Source: Streptomyces sp. SID486
Lineage (GTDB): Bacteria; Actinomycetota; Actinomycetes; Streptomycetales; Streptomycetaceae
Length of the DNA: 53,366 nt
NCBI RefSeq assembly: GCF_009865385.1
Contig: NZ_WWJT01000005.1
Coordinates: forward strand, 1-53,366
Reading direction: 5' to 3'
Shown here: positions 32,419 to 39,851 of the stretch, piece by piece
Layout of the letters: the number at the start of each line of letters is the position of its first letter
Numbering within the stretch: position 1 is the stretch's first letter
The notes under the pieces: model-generated
Seen by the model: only the letters and a program-made list of their open reading frames with translations
What the model was told of the DNA's origin: nothing
Database searches by the model: none
Position numbers and translations under genes: made by a program

Positions 32419-34101
32419 ATGAGCCCCACTCCCCCCGCGCGCCGCCTGCGCCTCGGTCTGCCCCGGCGGATGTTCTCGCAGGTGCTGCTGATGCAGGTGG
32501 CGATCGCCGCGGGGGTGGCGGTGCTGGCGACCGGGCTCTTCCTGGCGCCACTGAGCAGGCAGCTGGACCAGGAGGCGATGCGCCGCGCGCTCGCCATAGC
32601 CGAGACCACGGCACAGGACCCGCAGCTGGCCGAGGGCGTCCTGCGTACCCCGCCGACCAGTGACGGCCCGGTGCAGCGGGAGGCCGAACGGATCCGGAAG
32701 GCCACGCACGCGGAGTACATCGTGGTGCTCGACCGGCACTGGGTGCGCTGGTCGCACCCCACGCCCTCGCAGGTCGGCCGCACCGTGTCCACCGACCCCT
32801 CCGACGCCCTGGGCGGCGAGGAGGTCATGGAGATCGACGAGGGGACCCTCGGGCGCTCGGCCCGCGGCAAGGTGCCGCTGTACGACGCCGGCCACCACGT
32901 CGTCGGCGCGGTCTCCGTCGGCATCGCCTACGACAGCGTGCGGGCCCGGCTGATCAGTGCGATCCCGGGACTGTTCGCGTATGCCGGAGGCGCGCTCGCG
33001 GTGGGCGCGCTGGCCGCGTGGCTGATCTCGCGCCGGGTCCAGCGGCAGACCCGGGACCTGGCCTTCTCGGACATCTCGGCCCTCCTGGCGGAGCGCGAGG
33101 CGATGCTGCACGGCATCCGGGAGGGCGTGGTGGCGCTCGACCGCGGCGGGCGGGTCCGCCTGCTCAACGACGAGGCGCGCCGGCTGCTGGGCATCGGGGA
33201 CGAGGCCGTCGGGCGGACCCCGGACGAGGCACTCGGCGCGGGCCGTACGACCGACGTGCTGGCCGGCCGGGTGACCGGCACCGACCTGCTCACCGTGCGC
33301 GGCCGGCGTGTCCTCGTCGCCAACCGCATGCCCACCGACGACGGCGGCGCCGTGGCCACCCTGCGCGACCGCACCGAACTGGAGCAGCTGGGACGCGAAC
33401 TCGACTCCACGCACGGGCTGATCGACGCCCTGCGCGCCCAGGACCACGAGCACGCCAACCGCATGCACACGCTGCTGGGACTGCTGGAGCTGGAGATGTA
33501 CGACGACGCCGTGGAGTTCGTCGGTGAGGTGGTCGGTGACCACCGGGCCACCGCCGAGCAGGTCACGGAGAGGATCGAGGACCCGCTGCTGGCCGCGCTG
33601 CTGGTCGGCAAGGCGACCGTGGCGGCCGAACGCGGGGTCGCCCTGCGGGTGTCGGAGCGTACCCGGCTCCCGGACCGGCTGATCGATCCGCGGGGGCTGG
33701 TCACCATCGTGGGCAACCTCGTGGACAACGCCCTCGACGCCGTCGCGGGCACGCCGCACGCGCGCGTGGAGGTCGAGTCGCGCGCGGAGGGCCGTACGGT
33801 CGTCCTGCGGGTGTCCGACACCGGTCCCGGAATCCCGGAGGACCGACGGGACCTGGTCTTCACCGAGGGCTGGTCCACCAAGGAGCCTCCCGCCCACGGC
33901 AAGCGGGGCATCGGGCTCTCCCTGGTGCGCCGGCTCGCCGAACGGCAGGGCGGGAGCGCGACCGTGGGCACGGCTCCCGGCGGCGGTGCGCGGTTCACCG
34001 TGGTCCTGCCCGAGGCGCTCGGCGGACCGGCACCGAAGCCGGCGCTCACCGGGCCCGTGGAGACTGCGGACCGTCCGGCCACCGCCCAGGAGGAGGCGTG
34101 A
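32419..34101 (+). CDS. CitA/DcuS-type sensor histidine kinase
   Basis: A 560-residue sensor. TM1 is at about 20-42. An extracytoplasmic PAS-like domain (about 43-175) has the family signature ATHAEYIVVLDRHWVRWSHPTPSQVGRTV. TM2 is at about 178-200, followed by a cytoplasmic PAS domain, the phosphoacceptor helix DHEHANRMHTLLGLLELEMYDDA, and an ATPase domain with NLVDNALDAV and GKRGIGLSLVRRLAERQGG. The family senses di- and tricarboxylates such as citrate, fumarate or malate. The stop overlaps the ATG of the response regulator gene by one base. The neighbouring citrate synthase and symporter genes fit a role in organic-acid sensing. Confidence 0.93.
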   Translation: MSPTPPARRLRLGLPRRMFSQVLLMQVAIAAGVAVLATGLFLAPLSRQLDQEAMRRALAIAETTAQDPQLAEGVLRTPPTSDGPVQREAERIRKATHAEYIVVLDRHWVRWSHPTPSQVGRTVSTDPSDALGGEEVMEIDEGTLGRSARGKVPLYDAGHHVVGAVSVGIAYDSVRARLISAIPGLFAYAGGALAVGALAAWLISRRVQRQTRDLAFSDISALLAEREAMLHGIREGVVALDRGGRVRLLNDEARRLLGIGDEAVGRTPDEALGAGRTTDVLAGRVTGTDLLTVRGRRVLVANRMPTDDGGAVATLRDRTELEQLGRELDSTHGLIDALRAQDHEHANRMHTLLGLLELEMYDDAVEFVGEVVGDHRATAEQVTERIEDPLLAALLVGKATVAAERGVALRVSERTRLPDRLIDPRGLVTIVGNLVDNALDAVAGTPHARVEVESRAEGRTVVLRVSDTGPGIPEDRRDLVFTEGWSTKEPPAHGKRGIGLSLVRRLAERQGGSATVGTAPGGGARFTVVLPEALGGPAPKPALTGPVETADRPATAQEEA

Positions 34102-34781
34102 TGATCGAGGTGCTGGTCGTGGACGACGACACCCGCGTGGCCCGGGTCAACGCCGCCTATGTGGCGAAGGTGCCGGGCTTCCATGTGGCCGGCGAGGCGC
34201 ACACCGCGGCCGATGCGCTGCGTCAGGTGGAGACCCTGCCCCGCCTCGACCTCGTCCTGATGGACCACTACCTGCCCGACGGCACCGGTCTCGCGGTCGT
34301 CCAGGAGATGCGCCGGCGCGGCCACCAGACCGACGTGATCATGGTGACGGCGGCACGGGACGTGTCGACCGTGCAGGCCGCCATGCGGCAGGGAGCGTTG
34401 CAGTACCTGGTGAAGCCGTTCGCCTTCGCCGGCCTGCGGTCCAAGTTGGAGGCGTACGCCGAGCTGCGGCGCACCCTGGACGGCGGCGGCGAGGCCGAGC
34501 AGGCGGAGGTGGACCGCATCTTCGGCGCCCTGTCCGCCTCCTCGGAGCCCGGCCTGCCCAAGGGGCACTCCCCCACGACGGCGGAGCTGGTGCGCCAGGC
34601 TCTGCTGACCGCCGAACGCCCGCTGTCGGCCCAGGAGATCGCCGAGCGGACGGGGGTGAGCCGGCAGACCGCGCAGCGGTACCTGAAGCTGCTGGAGCGC
34701 ACCGGCCGGGCCCGGCTCACCCTGAAGTACGGCGACGCGGGCCGCCCGGAACACCGTTACGTGTGGGCAACCCGCGCCTGA
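34101..34781 (+). CDS. CitB/DctR-type response regulator
   Basis: A 226-residue regulator. The receiver domain has D9/D10, phosphoacceptor D55 (LVLMDHYLPDGTG) and the KPFAFAGL lysine. A linker and a C-terminal HTH (LSAQEIAERTGVSRQTAQRYLKLLERTGRA) follow. ATG 34101 was preferred to GTG 34098 because AGGAGG ends four bases upstream of it. It is cotranscribed with the sensor gene. The stop lies 43 bp from the stop of the convergent symporter gene, a plausible target transporter. Confidence 0.93.
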   Translation: MIEVLVVDDDTRVARVNAAYVAKVPGFHVAGEAHTAADALRQVETLPRLDLVLMDHYLPDGTGLAVVQEMRRRGHQTDVIMVTAARDVSTVQAAMRQGALQYLVKPFAFAGLRSKLEAYAELRRTLDGGGEAEQAEVDRIFGALSASSEPGLPKGHSPTTAELVRQALLTAERPLSAQEIAERTGVSRQTAQRYLKLLERTGRARLTLKYGDAGRPEHRYVWATRA

Positions 34782-34824
34782 GCGGCATGCGTCGGGGGAG
34801 CCGCGCGGCGGTCTCGACGGCCGT

Positions 34825-36420
34825 CTACACGGCGCCGGCCCCGGTCAGCGAACGCACCTCCGTCTCCGCGTACCCGGCTTCGTCCGCCTCCTCGTCCGAC
34901 GTGACCGTGCCCAGCCAGCCCGCGAGGAAACCCAGCGGGATGGAGACCACACCGGGGTTCTCCAGTGGGAAGTACTGGAAGTCGACGCCCGGGAACAGCG
35001 AGTCCGGGCTGCCGGACACCACCGGGGACAGCAGGACGAGCCCGATCGCCGGGAGCAGACCGCCGTACACCGCCCACACCGCGCCACGTGTGGTGAAGCC
35101 GCGCCAGAAGAGGGAGTAGAGCAGGACCGGCAGGTTCGCCGACGCGGCGACCGCGAAGGCGAGGCCGACGAGGAAGGCGACGTTCAGATCGCGGGCCAGC
35201 AGGCCGAGCGCGATCGCCACGACGCCGATCCCCACCGCCGCCCACCGGGCCACCGCCACCTCGCCGCGCGGGGCCTTCGCGCCGGGGCGTCGCAGCGACG
35301 CGTAGAGATCGTGCGCGACCGAGGCGGAGGAGGCGAGCGTGATGCCCGCGACCACGGCGAGGATCGTGGCGAAGGCCACCGCGGCGACCACCGCGAACAG
35401 CACGGTGCCACCTGTGGAGCCGGCCCCGCCGCCCACGTCGAGGGCGAGGAGGGGCACCGCGGTGTTCCCGGCGGCGTTGGACGCGCGCACGGCCCCCGGC
35501 CCCACCAGCGCCGCCGCACCGAATCCGAGGACGATCGTCATCAGGTAGAAGCTGCCGATCAGGCCGATGGACCACACCACGGAACGCCGGGCGGCCCGCG
35601 CGGTCGGCACGGTGTAGAAGCGGGACAGGATGTGCGGCAGGCCCGCCGTGCCCAGCACCAGCGCGAGGCCCAGGCTGATGAAGTCGAGCCGCGCGGTCCA
35701 GTCCCCGCCGTACTTCAGCCCCGGCGCCAGGAACGCCCTGCCGTGACCGCTGCGGTCCGCCGCGGTGAGCAGCAGCCGGTCGACATCCCCGTGGAAACGC
35801 AGCAGGACGAGCACGGTCAGCACGACCGTGCCGCTGAGCAGCAGGACCGCCTTCACGATCTGGATCCAGGTGGTGGCCCGCATGCCTCCCAACGACACGT
35901 AGATCACCATGAGCGCGCCGACGCCGATGACCGCCCACACCTGGGCCGCACCGCTCGTCCGCCCCAGCAGCAGCGCCACGAGGCTGCCCGCGCCGACCAT
36001 CTGTGCCACCAGGTACAGGACGGACACCATGACCGAGGACGTCCCGGCGGCGATCCGCACCGGCCGTTCGCTCATCCGCGCAGCCACCACGTCGGCCAGG
36101 GTGAACCGGCCGCAGTTGCGGACCAGTTCCGCGACCAGGAACAGCACGACCAGCCACGCCACGAAGAAGCCCACGCCGTACAGCAGTCCGTCGTACCCGT
36201 ACAGCGCGATGAGGCCGGAGATCCCGAGGAAGGAAGCGGCCGACATGTAGTCACCCGCGATGGCAAAACCATTTTCCATCGGGCTGAACAGCCGCCCGCC
36301 GGCGTAGAACTCCTCCGCCGAACCGTGCCGCCGGCGGCTCACCCAGGTCGTGATCCCGAGCGTGACCGCCACGAACCCGCTGAACAGCAGCAGCGCCAGT
36401 GTCTGATGGTCGCCCGTCAC
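34825..36420 (-). CDS. Sodium/solute symporter (ActP/monocarboxylate type)
   Basis: A 531-residue membrane protein with about 13 hydrophobic segments and the SSS-family signatures FYAGGRLFSPMENGFAIAGDYMSAASFLG (first helices) and GGMRATTWIQIVKAVLLL. Relatives that pair with a DUF485 protein take up acetate, pyruvate or other monocarboxylates with Na+ or H+. The GTG start overlaps the stop of the DUF485 gene by four bases (GTGA). The C-terminus ends in an acidic tail. The transporter is surrounded by two two-component systems, which suggests regulated uptake. Confidence 0.92.
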   Translation of the reverse strand: MTGDHQTLALLLFSGFVAVTLGITTWVSRRRHGSAEEFYAGGRLFSPMENGFAIAGDYMSAASFLGISGLIALYGYDGLLYGVGFFVAWLVVLFLVAELVRNCGRFTLADVVAARMSERPVRIAAGTSSVMVSVLYLVAQMVGAGSLVALLLGRTSGAAQVWAVIGVGALMVIYVSLGGMRATTWIQIVKAVLLLSGTVVLTVLVLLRFHGDVDRLLLTAADRSGHGRAFLAPGLKYGGDWTARLDFISLGLALVLGTAGLPHILSRFYTVPTARAARRSVVWSIGLIGSFYLMTIVLGFGAAALVGPGAVRASNAAGNTAVPLLALDVGGGAGSTGGTVLFAVVAAVAFATILAVVAGITLASSASVAHDLYASLRRPGAKAPRGEVAVARWAAVGIGVVAIALGLLARDLNVAFLVGLAFAVAASANLPVLLYSLFWRGFTTRGAVWAVYGGLLPAIGLVLLSPVVSGSPDSLFPGVDFQYFPLENPGVVSIPLGFLAGWLGTVTSDEEADEAGYAETEVRSLTGAGAV

Positions 36421-36992
36421 AGGGTTCCCCTCCGCGCTCCGCGGGCCAGTTCCTGGGTGTCCCAGCGCAGTTCCAGCGCGGCCCGGTCACGGCGCAGCCG
36501 CGCATGCCGGGCGTAGGCCCAGGTGAGCAGGAACGTCGTCAGGAACTGCCCGAGCCCGGCGACCATCGCCACGTTCACCGCCCCCGCGACGGGCCGCGCC
36601 ATGAGTCCGGGCGCGGTCGTCGCCGCGACCACGTACCCCACGTACCAGACCAGGAAGGCGACCGTCCCCGGCACCACGAACCGGCGGTACCTGCCCCGCA
36701 CTTCCTGGAACGCCTGACTGCGCTGCACCTGGACGTACACGTCGCGGGCGCGCATCGGCGGCACGCCGGACTCACTCCGTGCGGGCGGCACGGCCGGCGC
36801 CGGCATGCCCGCCCCGTCCAGCTCACCCCAGCCGCCGGCCAGGGTGTCGTACCAGGGGTCCTCGTACGTCACGTCGCGGGAGGGCGCGCCCTGGTCTTCC
36901 TGGTTCCCGCCCGAACTCTCGGGACCGTCCCCGGGTCCGCGGGAACGACCGTTGCTTGACTGCATGCCCAAGGATGGACAGAACGGGAGCAT
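36417..36992 (-). CDS. DUF485 family membrane protein
   Basis: A 191-residue protein. The first 80 residues are disordered, acidic and Pro-rich. A VQRSQAFQEVRGRYRRFVVPGTVAFLVWYVGYVV segment and a second membrane helix near 140-160 form the DUF485 hairpin that accompanies ActP-type symporters. The family is small (about 100 residues), so the N-terminal extension is a Streptomyces feature. Two starts are possible: ATG 36992, with GGAGGA about 14 bases upstream, and ATG 36965. It is coupled to the symporter gene and lies 42 bp downstream of the NarL-type regulator gene. Confidence 0.85.
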   Translation of the reverse strand: MLPFCPSLGMQSSNGRSRGPGDGPESSGGNQEDQGAPSRDVTYEDPWYDTLAGGWGELDGAGMPAPAVPPARSESGVPPMRARDVYVQVQRSQAFQEVRGRYRRFVVPGTVAFLVWYVGYVVAATTAPGLMARPVAGAVNVAMVAGLGQFLTTFLLTWAYARHARLRRDRAALELRWDTQELARGARRGTL

Positions 36993-37034
36993 CTCTGACT
37001 CTTCTTCCTCCCGCTCTTCACCCCATCAGGTGAC

Positions 37035-37724
37035 TCAGCCGGTGGGCGGCCGCACCAGCCCCTTGCTGTAGGCGTAACGCACGGCCTGCGCCCGGTCCTT
37101 GAGACCGGTCTTGGCGAAGAGGTTGTTGATATGTGTCTTGACCGTCGCGGTCGACACGTGCAGTCTGCGGGCGATCTCCTGGTTGCTGAGCCCGTCGGCG
37201 ATCAGCACCAGGACCTCGGTCTCCCGTGCGGTGAGGCCGTCGAGCGCCTCACCGGGTGCCGGGGCGGCCGCGGTCTCCGGCTGCGACAGCCGCTCCAGCA
37301 GGCGGCGCTGGACGCTGGGGGACAGTCCCGCGTCCCCCGACAGCACACTGTGCACGGCTCGGACGATCTCGTCACCGCCCGCGTCCTTGGTCAGATACCC
37401 CCGGGCACCGGCCCGCAGCGCGGGGAACAACGACTCGTCGTCCGCGTAGGTGGTGAGCACCACGACCTGGGTCGCGGGGTACTGCGCCCGGATCCGCCGC
37501 GTGGCCTCCACCCCGTCGCAGCGGGGCATCCTGAGGTCCATCAGGACGACGTCGGGCGCGAGTTCCCCGACCAGCCGCACCGCTTCCTCGCCGTCCCCCG
37601 CCGCTCCCACGACCTCCACGCCCGGCAGCAGCCCGAGCAGCATGACAATGCCCTCACGCACGACGGTCTGGTCGTCGGCCACCACCACGCGCGCGGGCTT
37701 CTTCTCCCCTTCGGTCTCCGTCAT
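37035..37724 (-). CDS. NarL/LuxR-type response regulator
   Basis: A 229-residue regulator. The receiver domain has D17/D18, phosphoacceptor D63 (VVLMDLRMPRCDG) and the TKDAG lysine. A LuxR-type HTH follows at about 160-220 (LTARETEVLVLIADGLSNQEIARRLHVSTATVKTHINNLFAKTG). ATG overlaps the kinase stop by four bases (ATGA). It is likely to act on its own operon or on the downstream DUF485-symporter genes. Confidence 0.95.
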   Translation of the reverse strand: MTETEGEKKPARVVVADDQTVVREGIVMLLGLLPGVEVVGAAGDGEEAVRLVGELAPDVVLMDLRMPRCDGVEATRRIRAQYPATQVVVLTTYADDESLFPALRAGARGYLTKDAGGDEIVRAVHSVLSGDAGLSPSVQRRLLERLSQPETAAAPAPGEALDGLTARETEVLVLIADGLSNQEIARRLHVSTATVKTHINNLFAKTGLKDRAQAVRYAYSKGLVRPPTG

Positions 37725-38872
37725 ACGGGCACCTTCAGCGTCACCACGAACCCCTCCTCGTCCGGACCCGCGTCCAGCGAACCGCCCAGCAGTTCGGCGC
37801 GTTCCCGCATGCCGAGCAGACCGTACCCGCCGCCGGATCCGTCGAGTTCGCCCGGCCGTCCGCCCGAGTCGCGGACGTTCAGTGTCACTTCGTGCTCGCT
37901 GTAGTCGAGCCGCACATCCACCTTGGCGCCGTAGGCGTGCTTACGGACGTTCGTCAGCGCCTCCTGCGCGACCCGGCGTACGGCCTGGGACGCCTCGGCC
38001 GGCAGGTGTCTGCGTTCACCTGTGACGGTGACCTCGGCGCCGTCGGCCGCGCTGACGAGTTCGGTCAGGAAGTCCTCCAGGGGGGTCAGCTCGCCCCGCA
38101 GCGCGGACAGCGCCTGCCGGGTCTCGGCGAGGCCGTCCCGGGCCATCCCGCGGGCGGCCACCACCCGCTCCAGGATCCTTTCGCGGTCCGCGCCGTTCTC
38201 GATCAGCAGGCGTGCCGCTTCCAGGTGCACGAGCTGGGCCGAGAGGCTGTGGGCGAGCACATCGTGGATCTCCCGGGCGATCCGTGCCCGCTCGGTCAGC
38301 GCGGCGGACTCGGCTTCGGCGGCCAGAGCGGCCCGCTCCTGGGCGTGCAGCCGCTGTGCGTTCCCCCGGGCCTCGGCGTCCAGACGCAGGACGTACCCGC
38401 CGAGCGCCATGCCCGCCACGGTGACCGCCGTGGTGAGCCAGGCGTCGGTGTTGAAGACGGCGTACGCGGCGAGGCCCGCCGCTGTCACCGGGCCGGCCGC
38501 GGCGAGGGGCAGTCTCTCCAGCGCGATGATCCCGCAACCGCAGAAGATCACCAGGGCCGGCACTCGGAACCCCGTGGCCTGGGCGGCGAGCGCCACGGCC
38601 AGCAGCCACCCGGCGAGGGCCAACGAGGGCACCAGCCGGTGAGCGTAGGTCGTGCGGAAGAAGGCCCAGGCGGCGAAGCCCACCACAAGGACTCCCGCTG
38701 CCGCAGCGAGCGCTCCCCAGATCCCGACGGTCCGGTGGGCGAAGGCGCTCCACAGCAGGACGGCGAGGACGAGCACACGGACGGCCCAGGCGAGCAACCG
38801 CCGCGGACGGGAGTTCCGCTCCCGGCCCAGAGCCTCCCGCGAGGGCCAGCGTGTCCAGACGCTCCCGATCAC
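37721..38872 (-). CDS. HisKA_3-type sensor histidine kinase
   Basis: A 383-residue sensor. Five or six hydrophobic helices lie in the first 170 residues with almost no extracellular loop, so it probably senses within the membrane. A HisKA_3 dimerisation helix (ARIAREIHDVLAHSLSAQLVHLEAAR) and a C-terminal ATPase domain with GGYGLLGMRERAELLGG follow. The GTG at 38872 is chosen because AAGGAG sits five bases upstream and it overlaps the preceding gene's stop as GTGA; an in-frame GTG at 38887 has no site of its own. Signal unknown. Confidence 0.92.
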   Translation of the reverse strand: MIGSVWTRWPSREALGRERNSRPRRLLAWAVRVLVLAVLLWSAFAHRTVGIWGALAAAAGVLVVGFAAWAFFRTTYAHRLVPSLALAGWLLAVALAAQATGFRVPALVIFCGCGIIALERLPLAAAGPVTAAGLAAYAVFNTDAWLTTAVTVAGMALGGYVLRLDAEARGNAQRLHAQERAALAAEAESAALTERARIAREIHDVLAHSLSAQLVHLEAARLLIENGADRERILERVVAARGMARDGLAETRQALSALRGELTPLEDFLTELVSAADGAEVTVTGERRHLPAEASQAVRRVAQEALTNVRKHAYGAKVDVRLDYSEHEVTLNVRDSGGRPGELDGSGGGYGLLGMRERAELLGGSLDAGPDEEGFVVTLKVPV

Positions 38873-39390
38873 ACGCTCTCCTTCCACGCCGGCCTGCTGT
38901 CGTCACCGTACGCCGGGGCGGAGGGGCCGACGGCGCCCCGGGACCGCGCCCGCCGGACCAGGATCCCGCCGCGGACCAGCAGGGTGCCGGCGAGACCGAG
39001 CATCAGTGCGGCACTGTCCTGGTGCACGCCGAGCGCGGTACCGGCGGCGTACAGACCCACCCGCAGACCAATGCCCACGACCCACACGGCGCCGCTCGCC
39101 TTGGTGCTCTTGGTCCACACCACGCCGTCCGGAGACGTCCATATACGTGTGGTCCAAGCCCAGCCGGCACCGGTGGCCAGGCCAGTCAGCAGTTCGACGG
39201 CGAGCAGCGCGCCCGATTCCACCCGGTGGTGGGCGTCGAGGACGCCGGGCTCGCGCAGCGCCATGACGGCGAGGATCACGGGCAGCAGCCACCAGCGGCG
39301 GTCCGTGTCGATCGGCTGGGCACGGAACTGCCGTGCGATCACTATGGCGACGACCGCCACGATCACCAGCGCGTTGACGAGCCCGGACAT
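38869..39390 (-). CDS. DUF1453/CcdC-like membrane protein
   Basis: A 173-residue protein with four probable membrane helices. The central motif GVVWTKSTKASGAVWVVGIGLRVGLYAAG resembles DUF1453/CcdC-like proteins. It is the first gene of an operon with the NarL-type kinase and regulator, overlapping the kinase start by four bases. A small membrane protein in this position may modulate the kinase's membrane sensor; this is inference. GGAGG precedes the ATG. Confidence 0.8.
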   Translation of the reverse strand: MSGLVNALVIVAVVAIVIARQFRAQPIDTDRRWWLLPVILAVMALREPGVLDAHHRVESGALLAVELLTGLATGAGWAWTTRIWTSPDGVVWTKSTKASGAVWVVGIGLRVGLYAAGTALGVHQDSAALMLGLAGTLLVRGGILVRRARSRGAVGPSAPAYGDDSRPAWKESV

Positions 39391-39851
39391 CAGCGCCTCC
39401 GTGGGCGAGAAGTGGTGCCGGAGCGAGTGCTGCCGACACCTTCGAAGCTACGGAGATTCGCTGGTCGGGGGATCGGAGCCCGGGTGGATCACGGGTGGAA
39501 CCTCTGCCCGTGCCGGCTCCACCCGCGGGTGGAGAAACCCGGTGGGTGCCCGGTACGGGACGCGAGGGTGGCCGGGCCGTGGGGGGTGGGCAGGGCTGCG
39601 CCCGCAGCCGGCCCGGGCCGAGCAGGGCTGGACCCCCGCAGTCGGCCCGTGCCGACCCGTGGGCAAGCCGGCCCAGCCCCATGGCCTAGCCAGCCCCATG
39701 ACCTAGCCAGCCCGGGCCACCTAGCCAGCGCGGGCCACCCAGCCGGCCCAGTTCACGGCCGAGCGAGCCCAGGCGCCCGCGGTCGGCCCGGTCCATGGCT
39801 GGGCCGACAGCGGGGTCAGCAGGCCCAGCTCCTGGCCGGCCCGGCCCGTGG
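39391..39851. repeat. Intergenic region with degenerate tandem repeats
   Basis: There is no supported gene in these 461 bases between the DUF1453 operon and parE. At 39674-39743, four tandem units of 17-18 bp with the core CAGCCC(...)CTAGC follow each other (the first two differ by one base). A looser GGCCCGTG/CCGGCCC-rich stretch flanks them. The right part should hold the DUF1453 promoter; the left part is the parE 3' region. Confidence 0.65.
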
